DNA from: Amycolatopsis rubida | Lineage (GTDB): Bacteria; Actinomycetota; Actinomycetes; Mycobacteriales; Pseudonocardiaceae | DNA: 64,000 nt | Assembly (NCBI RefSeq): GCF_900115345.1 | Contig: NZ_FOWC01000001.1 | Location: forward strand, 62,001 to 126,000 | Reading direction: 5' to 3' | The notes under the pieces: generated by a model | What the model was told of the DNA's origin: nothing | The model's database searches: none | The model's input: the letters and a program-made list of their open reading frames with translations, nothing else | Shown here: positions 1 through 7,712 of the stretch, piece after piece | How positions within the stretch are numbered: the stretch's first letter is position 1 | How the letters are laid out: each line of letters begins with the position of its first letter | Program-made: the position numbers and the translations under genes

Positions 1-986
1 TCGCGGGTGACCTCGGCGTCGTCGACGATGATCACGATGTGCGGCTGGTCCGGCGCGGGCGTGGCGTTCCGGGAGAACCGCTGCCGGTCCCGCAGCTCCT
101 CGTCCAGCCAGTCCTCGATCTGCTTGAGCGAGCCCGCCATCATGCGCAGCTGGCCGATCCCGTCCGACAGCGTGGGGTGCTGAGCGTGCGGGAGCCACTT
201 CGCCCACTCCCACTCCTCCTTCGCCCGGCCCGCGGTGGCGACCGCGATCATCACGTCGTCCGGGCTGTGGAAAGCGACCAGCTGGGCCAGCATCGCGCGG
301 GTCAGCGCCCGGGTGCGGTGCCGCTCGCCCTGCATGCTGACCGCCGCGAACCCGCGAAGGGTGATCTGGGTGGGCAGGTCCGGCACGATCGAATGCGCGC
401 GCACGAACCGGCGCAGCGCGAGGGTGGCGATCGGCTCCAGTTCGTCCACCGGGCCGGTCTGGGGCGGGACCAGCCGGGTGGCGAGGCGGTGCGAGCTCCG
501 GCCGACGCGCAGGTGCAGGAAGTCCTGGTCGTTCTGCCTGCGCTCCCACATCCGGCGGCTGGCCGCCAGCGACCACAGCGACTGCGGATCCGGGTGCACC
601 CATTCCAGCGCGGCGCGCTGGTCGACCATCGCCTCGCGGGCACGGTCGCGCATCTGGCCGAGATACCGCAGATAGTCCTTGCGGTCCTCGTCCATCTCGG
701 CCTTCTTCTGGCCACCGCCCTTGCCGCCGCCTCCGGCGAGCATGCCGACGGTGCCCATCAGCATCATGCCGCTCATCATGATCGTGGTCGGGTTTTTCCC
801 GCCCATGGTGAACATGAAAACCATCATCCCGAGCGACGCGAAGATCATCACGCCCGGAATCGCCTTCGCGACGATGTTTCCCGGGATCGTGCGGGGCACC
901 TCGGGCGGCGGCTCGAGATGCACCTCGCCGCCGGGCGGGCGCGGTGCGGCCAGCCGCGGCGACTTCTTGAACTGCAGCGTGCTCAT
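1..986 (-). CDS. eccC: EccC, type VII secretion FtsK/SpoIIIE-type ATPase, N-terminal part
   Basis: This is the first 328 codons of EccC, the membrane-anchored motor ATPase that recognises and drives substrates through the ESX channel. The gene runs off the left edge, so its ATPase modules lie outside the window. The ATG at 984-986 gives MSTLQFKKSPR, a typical EccC opening, followed by a Pro-rich stretch and two membrane segments at about residues 41-60 and 66-85. A charged cytosolic stalk domain then begins (GGGQKKAEMDEDRKDYLRYL). The visible part ends in HIVIIVDDAEVTR. It is divergent from eccD, with 327 bp between them. Identity is firm; the ESX-4 assignment rests on gene order. Confidence 0.93.
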   Translation of the reverse strand, partial: MSTLQFKKSPRLAAPRPPGGEVHLEPPPEVPRTIPGNIVAKAIPGVMIFASLGMMVFMFTMGGKNPTTIMMSGMMLMGTVGMLAGGGGKGGGQKKAEMDEDRKDYLRYLGQMRDRAREAMVDQRAALEWVHPDPQSLWSLAASRRMWERRQNDQDFLHLRVGRSSHRLATRLVPPQTGPVDELEPIATLALRRFVRAHSIVPDLPTQITLRGFAAVSMQGERHRTRALTRAMLAQLVAFHSPDDVMIAVATAGRAKEEWEWAKWLPHAQHPTLSDGIGQLRMMAGSLKQIEDWLDEELRDRQRFSRNATPAPDQPHIVIIVDDAEVTR

Positions 987-1313
987 CTCGAAGGACCCCT
1001 CTATTCCTGCTCGACGCCTGCACCCGGGTGCGCGGGACAACCTATCGAACGTCGTCCCGGAAATCCGGCCAACTCCAGGATCGGCATCTCACACCCCTCC
1101 CCGGGCCCCGGCGGGACCCGTCCTCCCCGTGCGCCCGAGTGTAGGGACCACCACCGACAGTTATCGGGCCAGGCGGACGAACCCGCTGGCCGGAATGGCC
1201 GCACCCGGCCTGGGCGGGTACTTTCGCCGATGATTTGCGGAGACGCGCTGAAACCTGCCACCAGGTTCGGTATAAGTTCCCCCGGGAGCTGACTCTTCAG
1301 AGCGGGGGATCTA
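987..1313. promoter_or_regulatory. Divergent eccC/eccD intergenic region
   Basis: This 327-bp gap separates two divergent ESX genes and must carry both promoters. On the plus strand, TATAAG at 1271-1276 is a plausible -10 for eccD, but no good -35 lies 17 bp upstream. A purine-rich AGCGGGGGA precedes the eccD GTG. On the minus strand, AGAGGGG about 10 nt before the eccC ATG can act as its ribosome binding site. Nothing else was recognised. Confidence 0.4.
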
Positions 1314-2714
1314 GTGGCAACGGGCACGACGGTATTCAGCAGGGTCACGGTGGTCGCACCGACGACACGCATCGACGTCGCGCTTCCGGCCGACGTGGCG
1401 GTGGCCGACCTGCTGCCCATGCTTCTGGAGATGGCCAAGGAGGTCACTCCGGACGGCGGGGCCCGGCACGGCGGGTGGGCGCTGGCCAAGCTCGGCGACG
1501 CCCCGCTCGACCCGAGCCGGACGCTCGCGTCCCTCGGCGTGGTCGACGGCGAGCTGCTGCAGCTGCGCAAGCGGAACGAGAACCCGCCGCCGCCGATGTA
1601 CGACGACGTGGTCGACGCCATCGCGGAGGCCGACCCGGACACCTTCCGCCCGTGGACGAAGGAAACCGCGCGCCGGTTCGGCCACACTGCCGGCGGGCTT
1701 GCCCTGTTCTTCTCCGCCCTGGCCCTGTTCTTCAGCGGTTCCCTCTACGGCGGTTCCGCGCTCGGCCCGGCAATCGCCGGCGGCCTCGGCGCGATCGCCT
1801 GCGTCGCGATCGGCGCCACGCTCACCAAGGCCTACCAGGCCGAGGCCACCGGCGTGCTGATCGCCGCCGCTGGCGGCCTTCCGCTGGCCTTCGTGAGCGG
1901 GTTCTACATCGTGCCCGGGTTGTCGGTCCGGGCGAACCTGCTGCTCGGCGCCGTGCTGGTGCTGATCGTCTCGGCGGTCTGCATCCTCGTGGTCAGTGCG
2001 GGCATCCGGGTGTTCATCGCCACCGCGACCGCAGGCCTGTTCGGCGCGCTCTCCTTCCTCGTCGCGACGCTCGTGACCAGCGCCGACACCGCGTCGGTCG
2101 CGGCAGGCACTGTCGCCGTCGCGCTGGGCTGCATCTCGTTCCTGCCGCGCGCCACCATCTGGCTCGCCAAGCTGCCGCTGCCGTACGTGCCGAGCACCGC
2201 CGAGGAACTGAAGGAAGACACCGGCTTCCCGGACTACAAGGCGATCGAGCAGCGCACCGCGATCGCGCACGACTACATGACCGGCCTGATGATCGGCTGC
2301 GGCGCCACCACGGCCGGCGCGGCGATCCTCGCGGCCACCGCGCCGAACGCCTTCGGCATCATCCTCGGCGTCGTCGCCACGCTGGTCCTGCTGCTGCGCG
2401 CCCGCGCCTACGCCAACGGCGCGCAGGCCATCGCGCTGCTCACCACCGGCATGGTCGCCGCGGCGGGCATCCTGCTCGGCTGGCTGTTCTTCTCCGCCAC
2501 CGCGGAGCAGCGGCTGCTGTACGTCTTCGGCGCGCTGATCCTGATCGCCGCGGCCGCTCTCGTGGTCGGCGTGATCTTCCCGGACCAGCGGTTCTCGCCG
2601 CCGCTGCGGCGCACCGTGGAAATCATCGAGGCGATCTGCATCGCCGTGGTGCTGCCGCTCGCCCTCGGCGTGATGGACCTCTACTCGACGCTGCGCCACC
2701 TCAACCTCAAGTGA
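1314..2714 (+). CDS. eccD: EccD, type VII secretion integral membrane protein
   Basis: EccD lines the membrane pore of the ESX complex together with EccB, EccC and EccE. The 466-residue protein has an N-terminal ubiquitin-like domain (about residues 1-90, starting MATGTTVFSRVTVVAP) and then about eleven hydrophobic helices from residue 128 to the C-terminus, which is the family architecture. The start is GTG, preceded by AGCGGGGGA. The stop overlaps the next start (GTGA at 2711-2714), so eccD and mycP are translationally coupled. The length is normal for EccD. Confidence 0.95.
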   Translation: MATGTTVFSRVTVVAPTTRIDVALPADVAVADLLPMLLEMAKEVTPDGGARHGGWALAKLGDAPLDPSRTLASLGVVDGELLQLRKRNENPPPPMYDDVVDAIAEADPDTFRPWTKETARRFGHTAGGLALFFSALALFFSGSLYGGSALGPAIAGGLGAIACVAIGATLTKAYQAEATGVLIAAAGGLPLAFVSGFYIVPGLSVRANLLLGAVLVLIVSAVCILVVSAGIRVFIATATAGLFGALSFLVATLVTSADTASVAAGTVAVALGCISFLPRATIWLAKLPLPYVPSTAEELKEDTGFPDYKAIEQRTAIAHDYMTGLMIGCGATTAGAAILAATAPNAFGIILGVVATLVLLLRARAYANGAQAIALLTTGMVAAAGILLGWLFFSATAEQRLLYVFGALILIAAAALVVGVIFPDQRFSPPLRRTVEIIEAICIAVVLPLALGVMDLYSTLRHLNLK

Positions 2715-4381
2715 GCCGCGCGATGGGCTCCCGACGTTCCTTCCCCCGCAGGCTCGGCGTTCCCGGCCGGGCCGGGGTGGCGTTGTTCGCCGCCGGGCTC
2801 GGCCTGATGTCGCCGTTCGCCGCCGCTCCGGCGTCGGCGCAGACGGCGGACGCGCCCGCGGGCACCTGGGCCACTCCGCCGCCGCTGGGTCCCGGCGACG
2901 CGCCGCCCGCGGACAGCGGCCGCCCGGACACCACGTACAAGAAGAAAAACGACTGTGTGCAGCGCAGTCTCGGGCAGAACGTCGAGATCAACTTCCGCCC
3001 CTGGGGCCAGGAATACCTGCAGCTGGAGAAAGCGCAGCAGATCGTCCGCGCGGCGACCGGATCGGTCGGCGGCAGCCAGAAGGTCGCCGTGATCGACACC
3101 GGCGTCACGCAGCACCCGTGGTTCCAGAACCGGGTGGAAAGCGGCGGGGACTACGTCGCCACCCCGGACAACGGCGCTGCCCCGGGCCTGCAGGACTGCG
3201 ACGGCCACGGCACCGAGGTCGCCGGGATCATCGCGGGCAACCCGCAGAACCCGAAGGTCGGCTTCATCGGCGTGGCCCCGGACGCGCGCATCGTGTCCTA
3301 CCGGCAGCTGAGCGAGAACTACGCCAAGGACGACAGCCCGCAGCAGCCCCCGGCTCCCCCCTCCGGCGGGACCGGCGCGCCGCCCTCGGGCGGCGAGAGC
3401 CAGCAGCCCCCGGCGGACAGCGGCAACAGCCAGCTGCCCCCGTCCTCGGGCGGCGGCACCGGCAGCGGAAGCGGCACCGCGCCCCAGCAGGACGACAAGG
3501 GCGACAACCGGCAACTGCAGAAGGAAGGCACCGCGGGCACGCTGAACACGCTCGCGCAGATCATCCGCGGCATCGCCGACAGCCACCGGGCCGGCGTGAT
3601 CAACATGTCGGTCGACCACTGCCGCGCGGGCACCGCGCCCGGCGACATCCAGGACGGCGAGCGCAAGGTACAGGCCGCGGTGCACTACGCGGCCGAAAAC
3701 GACATCGTGGTCGTCGCGGCCGCGGGCAACGTCTCGGAAAACTGCCCGCAGAACGACCAGGCCGACCCGAACAAGCCGAAGTCGATCGTCACCCCGCCGT
3801 GGTTCTCCGACGACGTGCTGTCCGTAGGGGCCATCCAGGAGGACGGCGGCGTCGCGCCGTTCAGCGTGCACGGCCCGTGGGTCGGCGTCGCCGCGCCGGG
3901 CACCAAGATCGTGTCGCTCGACCCGGCGGAGCACTCCAGCGGACTCGCGAACCTCACCATCTCGAACGGCAACCCGTCGCCGATCCAGGGCACCAGCTTC
4001 GCCGCCCCGTACGTGGCTGGCGTCGCCGCGCTGGTCCGTTCGATGTTCCCGAACATGAAGGCAAGCGACGTGGTCAAGCGGCTCAAGGCGACCGCGCAGC
4101 ATCCGGCCGCTCCTGGCGGGCGCGACAACTTCGTCGGCTACGGCGTGATCGACCCGGTGGCCGCGCTCACCGCGAACCTGCCGGGCGACACCGGCAACCT
4201 CTCGCTGCCGAAGCCGGTGGTGCAGGAGGCCAAGCTGCCGCCTGCCGACGGCATCAGCTCGACCCCGATGATCGTCGCGCTGGCCGGCACCGGCGGCGGG
4301 GTGGCGGCGCTGCTGATCACGCTGTTCGTGGTGCACACGATCCGGCGGAACCGCTCCAGGTCGTCGCCCTCGACGAGATAG
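2711..4381 (+). CDS. mycP: MycP, mycosin (membrane-anchored subtilisin-like serine protease of ESX)
   Basis: Mycosins cap and stabilise the ESX complex on the outer face of the membrane and process some substrates. The 556-residue protein has a signal peptide ending near ASA-Q at residue 43. The catalytic triad is complete: Asp129 in VAVIDTGV, His166 in DGHGTEVAG and Ser429 in GTSFAAPYVAG. A Pro/Gly/Ser/Gln-rich loop lies between His and Ser, as is usual in mycosins, and a C-terminal membrane anchor ends in IRRNRSR. The GTG at 2711 overlaps the eccD stop; an in-frame ATG at 2723 is an alternative start. A strong terminator follows. Confidence 0.95.
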   Translation: MSRAMGSRRSFPRRLGVPGRAGVALFAAGLGLMSPFAAAPASAQTADAPAGTWATPPPLGPGDAPPADSGRPDTTYKKKNDCVQRSLGQNVEINFRPWGQEYLQLEKAQQIVRAATGSVGGSQKVAVIDTGVTQHPWFQNRVESGGDYVATPDNGAAPGLQDCDGHGTEVAGIIAGNPQNPKVGFIGVAPDARIVSYRQLSENYAKDDSPQQPPAPPSGGTGAPPSGGESQQPPADSGNSQLPPSSGGGTGSGSGTAPQQDDKGDNRQLQKEGTAGTLNTLAQIIRGIADSHRAGVINMSVDHCRAGTAPGDIQDGERKVQAAVHYAAENDIVVVAAAGNVSENCPQNDQADPNKPKSIVTPPWFSDDVLSVGAIQEDGGVAPFSVHGPWVGVAAPGTKIVSLDPAEHSSGLANLTISNGNPSPIQGTSFAAPYVAGVAALVRSMFPNMKASDVVKRLKATAQHPAAPGGRDNFVGYGVIDPVAALTANLPGDTGNLSLPKPVVQEAKLPPADGISSTPMIVALAGTGGGVAALLITLFVVHTIRRNRSRSSPSTR

Positions 4382-4396
4382 CTTCCGGGACGAAAG

Positions 4397-4436
4397 AGGG
4401 CCGCTGTCCGCGTTCTGCGCGGGGGCGGCCCTTTTT
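4397..4436 (+). terminator. Intrinsic terminator after mycP
   Basis: An 8-bp perfect stem (AGGGCCGC / GCGGCCCT) encloses a GC-rich loop and is followed by TTTT on the plus strand. It ends the eccD-mycP transcript and faces the convergent substrate-type genes. Confidence 0.8.
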
Positions 4437-4493
4437 GCCGCGTGCCGGTTCTCACCGGCGCAAACACCCACGACCCCCGACCTGGCCCCTGTG

Positions 4494-5519
4494 TCACTTG
4501 CCGGTTTTCGGCGGCTTCCCGTCCTTTGCCGGCCGCCGCGCGGGCGGGTCCTGACCGATCACCGGCGGAGTCACCTGCGCGGGCTCGCCGAAGATCTCGG
4601 ACGTCTTCGCCGCCGTGCGCTGCCGCGGCTTGTGCTGCGCACTGCCGCCGCCACCGCCTCCGCCGCCCATTCCGGCGAAGCCCATCATCGGCATCATCGA
4701 CGTGCCCGAGCCCTGGTTCGCCGCCGCGGGCTGCGCGGCCGGAGCGACCGGCTCGACGGGCGGGATGCCCGCCTGGTCTTGCTCCAGCCGCGGGTCGGCG
4801 GCGGTTTCCTTGCCCTGGTGGGAATTCTCCGCGGCGGACGGGCTCACCGAATCGTCCGAAGAGGACGCTGAAGAGGCCACTGCGGGCTCTTCAGCGGCAG
4901 CCGGGCCGGTTCCCGCGGGGGCGTCGGCGTCGTGCAGCCGGAACTGCTGCGCCGGATAGTGGTGCCGCAGTTCGATGCTCGACGGACTCCCGGCCGGTGC
5001 GTCCACTCCGGCGCACAACCGGCCGAACTCGCGCAGGACGTCCTCCGCGGTCTCGTGCAAGGACTTCAGCGACTGCTCGGTCTCCCGCATCTGCGACCGC
5101 GCCCGGGAAGCGCCGCCCTTGGGCAGCATCGCCGATTCGGACAGCAGATCAGCCGCGTCGACCAGCACCTCTTCCGCCGCGCCGGTGATCTTGCGCAGCG
5201 ATTCGGTGAGCTGGTCGATCGAGTCGGCGAGCGCGTCGAGCGCGTCCTCCGCTCCCTCGCTCGCCGCGCGGATTTCACCGAGGTAGGCGACAAACGCGTC
5301 CGCGTCGGGGCCGGTCCACGACGCGTCGATCCGGCCGAGATCCTCCGCGAGGTCCGTGGACGCCCTTGCCGCCGTGCGGGCCGCGGCGCGCAGGCTCTCG
5401 GCCTCCGCGTCCAGTTCCTCCCAGCGGCCGGTGAGCGGCCGGTAGTAGGCGGCGACCGGATCGGTCACGCCCAGTTCGCGGGCGAGCTCGGTCACGTACG
5501 CCAGCGACGGCTCCGTCAC
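4494..5519 (-). CDS. Large WXG100-like ESX substrate-type protein
   Basis: The 341-residue protein has an N-terminal alpha-helical WXG100-like domain. The WxG turn is in DASWTGPDADAF (about residues 65-76), followed by a long helix with regular heptads up to about residue 165. The rest is a disordered Ala/Ser/Pro/Glu-rich tail with a Gly-rich run after MMGFAGMGG and a basic C-terminus. This is the build of secreted ESX-associated substrates, but no enzymatic domain is visible. It starts with GTG and overlaps the upstream EspC-like gene by 4 bp (GTGA), so the two are co-translated and probably form a helical pair. It sits between mycP and eccB, where M. tuberculosis ESX-4 has no genes. Confidence 0.7.
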   Translation of the reverse strand: MTEPSLAYVTELARELGVTDPVAAYYRPLTGRWEELDAEAESLRAAARTAARASTDLAEDLGRIDASWTGPDADAFVAYLGEIRAASEGAEDALDALADSIDQLTESLRKITGAAEEVLVDAADLLSESAMLPKGGASRARSQMRETEQSLKSLHETAEDVLREFGRLCAGVDAPAGSPSSIELRHHYPAQQFRLHDADAPAGTGPAAAEEPAVASSASSSDDSVSPSAAENSHQGKETAADPRLEQDQAGIPPVEPVAPAAQPAAANQGSGTSMMPMMGFAGMGGGGGGGGSAQHKPRQRTAAKTSEIFGEPAQVTPPVIGQDPPARRPAKDGKPPKTGK

Positions 5520-5878
5520 GAGATCCTCCCGGCGCGCTCGATCCGCTCGGCCGCGTCGGCGTCCCGCTCGGCGTGGCCGGTGGTGAGCTGCTCCAGCGCC
5601 GCGGCGACCGACCGGAGCGCGGCCACCCCGGCGGTGAGCTGGCCGCGCAACGCCTGCGAGGCATGTGCGTACGACTCCGGCACGCCCAGCTGCGCGGCCA
5701 CCTCGCCGTACGCCTCGGCGGTGGTCGCGCCCGAGCCCACCTCGCCCGCGGCGGTCTCCAGTTCGTCGGCCGCCCGCGCGACTTTCGCCGCATAGCCGCC
5801 GACGACCGCGCCGTCGATGCGCACGGCGCTTGTTCCCGGACTGCTTCCCGGCGCTGCCACGTTCAACCCTCCGCTCAC
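5516..5878 (-). CDS. EspC-like small ESX secretion-associated protein
   Basis: The 120-residue, Ala-rich, all-helical protein resembles the EspC family (T7SS_ESX_EspC, formerly DUF2580). It has a short lead, then VRIDGAVVGGYAAKVARAAD, typical of that family's first helix, and a second long helix. It carries no signal peptide, which suits T7SS export. It lies 37 bp downstream of eccB on the same strand and overlaps the next gene. It is likely the small partner of the WxG protein encoded at 4494-5519; that pairing is inferred from overlap and size only. Confidence 0.65.
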   Translation of the reverse strand: MSGGLNVAAPGSSPGTSAVRIDGAVVGGYAAKVARAADELETAAGEVGSGATTAEAYGEVAAQLGVPESYAHASQALRGQLTAGVAALRSVAAALEQLTTGHAERDADAAERIERAGRIS

Positions 5879-5915
5879 CCGGTGCGTGTCCGAGTGTGAC
5901 GGACGGAGCCCGCCG

Positions 5916-7556
5916 TCAGTTCCCGGCCGGTTGCTGCTGTCCGGCCGCCTGCGGTTTGTACGAGCCCGCGTTCGGGTCGATCGGGACCGAATCGAACTGC
6001 TTCATCACGTTCTGCACGTTCAGCGACGCCCCGGTCGGCAGGAGCCCGATGATCGACTCCGGCGCGGGCAGCCGGTTGTTCAGCCCCAGCTCCTCCGCGG
6101 TCGCCGCGTCCGGCACGCCGTAGCGGATACCGCGGTCGGAGATCAGCTGGATCGGGCCCTTGCCGAAGGTCTTCTCCGATTCGGTGGCCGACTGCACCAC
6201 CGCGCCGTACCCGGTCGGCATGTAGAAGCCGGTGATCGGCACGCCGTTCGGGCCGGTGTTGCTGACGCTGATGATCTTCGAGGTGCCGTCGGCGTTCTTC
6301 TCCACCGGGATCTGCTTGTTGATGTAGACCGAGGTGTGCGCCTGGGAGCCGTCGGCGCTGAGCGACCAGCCGAGGCACGCCACCGGGGAGCCCTGCGCGG
6401 CGTCGAGGACGGTCGGGACGACCTTCGGATAGGTGTCGACCTGCACGTAGTCGGGGTCGCCCGGCTGCAGCACCTTAACGTTGTTGATCTTGTCGAGAGT
6501 CAGGGTCGGCGTGATGGCCGAACCGCCGCTCTTGGCCGTGCGCACGATGTCCGCGACGGCGGGCGACACCTTCTGGATGCCGCTCTTGGCGATGAGCCAG
6601 AACTCCAGCGCGCCGCCGGAAGGCTGGGTCGAGAAGACGCTGCCGACGGTCAGGCCGTCGAAGCTGCTCGGCGGCGTCGTGCCCTCGCCGGCCACCGGCG
6701 GCGGCGTCAGCTTGGTGACCTCGGGGATCGCGTTCAGGAGGGCCTGCGACACCTTGCGCGACTTCGTCGGCAGGTGCAGTGCGGACCGCACCGGGTCGTT
6801 GGAGCCGGACGGCACCTCCGCGCGCACGGTGTTCGCGTTCGGGTGGCTCTGCGTCGCGGGCAGCCGGTAGATGAGATAGGTCTTGCCGTTGCCGGCGTCG
6901 CCGAGCAGCGCCTGGTTCTCCTGCAGTTCGCCGCCGAGCTTGTCGATGCCGGCGATCACGTCGGTGTTGGTCTTGCCGACCGAGTCCGGCTGCGGCAGCG
7001 ACGGGTCGAGCACGACCTCGTCGCACACCGCCCAGTTGGGGGTGGTCCGCTGGTCCGCCGACGGGATCAGCTGCGGGCCGTCCGGGATGCCGGTGAGCTT
7101 CTCGCGCGGCATGTTCTTCAACTGTTCATCCGAGACGACAGTCGGGTTCTTCACCTCGGCCGCCTGCTGCTGGCCGCCCTGCTGTCCCTGTCCGCCTTGC
7201 TGTCCCTGTCCGCCCTGCTGTTTCTGCGCCATGAGGATCAGCCGCGCCGACGCGAGGTTGAACGTCGGGATCAGCCGCGCCGGGTTCCCCGTGACGACAT
7301 ACACGGTGCCGGACTGCTCCCCGATCACGATGTTGTCCGAAGAGGGCACAGACGGCGCGGGGCTCAACAGGCCCCACAGCACGAAGACGACGGCGCCGAG
7401 CACGCCGAGGATCACGCCGACCGCGGTCGCGCGCCCATGGGAGCGCATCGGGTCGTGCAACATCACCGCGTCGCGGCGGACCAGTGCGGACTGCATCCGG
7501 CGCAGGACGAACTTGTATGCCTGAACCTGAGACTTAGTCGTGGGTGTTGATGGCAT
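5916..7556 (-). CDS. eccB: EccB, type VII secretion protein
   Basis: EccB is a single-pass core component whose large domain faces outward. The 546-residue protein has the classic cytosolic lead (KSQVQAYKFVLRRMQSALV), one membrane helix at about residues 43-65, then the repeat-type extracytoplasmic domain (EQSGTVYVVTGNPARLIPTFNLASARL). The two cysteines expected for its disulfide are present (AVCDEVV and PVACLGW). An unusual Gln/Gly repeat is inserted near residues 113-130. It is divergent from eccE and followed closely by the two substrate-type genes. Confidence 0.95.
   Translation of the reverse strand: MPSTPTTKSQVQAYKFVLRRMQSALVRRDAVMLHDPMRSHGRATAVGVILGVLGAVVFVLWGLLSPAPSVPSSDNIVIGEQSGTVYVVTGNPARLIPTFNLASARLILMAQKQQGGQGQQGGQGQQGGQQQAAEVKNPTVVSDEQLKNMPREKLTGIPDGPQLIPSADQRTTPNWAVCDEVVLDPSLPQPDSVGKTNTDVIAGIDKLGGELQENQALLGDAGNGKTYLIYRLPATQSHPNANTVRAEVPSGSNDPVRSALHLPTKSRKVSQALLNAIPEVTKLTPPPVAGEGTTPPSSFDGLTVGSVFSTQPSGGALEFWLIAKSGIQKVSPAVADIVRTAKSGGSAITPTLTLDKINNVKVLQPGDPDYVQVDTYPKVVPTVLDAAQGSPVACLGWSLSADGSQAHTSVYINKQIPVEKNADGTSKIISVSNTGPNGVPITGFYMPTGYGAVVQSATESEKTFGKGPIQLISDRGIRYGVPDAATAEELGLNNRLPAPESIIGLLPTGASLNVQNVMKQFDSVPIDPNAGSYKPQAAGQQQPAGN
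7163..7226. repeat. In-frame short tandem repeat in eccB encoding Gln/Gly-rich tract
   Basis: Three near-identical 18-bp units, each containing CTGTCCCTGTCCGCC or a close variant, encode (GGQGQQ)n in the EccB extracytoplasmic domain. The tract is in frame, and unit gain or loss would keep the frame. Confidence 0.7.
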
Positions 7557-7712
7557 TCTCGACCTACAGTCCTCCCCGTCGCGGTACGGTTCCGCAGGAT
7601 AGCCGTACGGGGACCGTCTGGTGTGGGGTTTCTACCAACTCCGGTTAGGGTCAGGCATCCCGGGACCGGCTTTCCGGGTACGCAGCACTCACGAGGGGAA
7701 GAGAACGCGCGG

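Noticed and set aside
1235-4381. Open frame of 1048 codons running through eccD into mycP
   Set aside because: Only its last 556 codons are real (mycP). The first half is an Arg-rich shadow of eccD in another frame.
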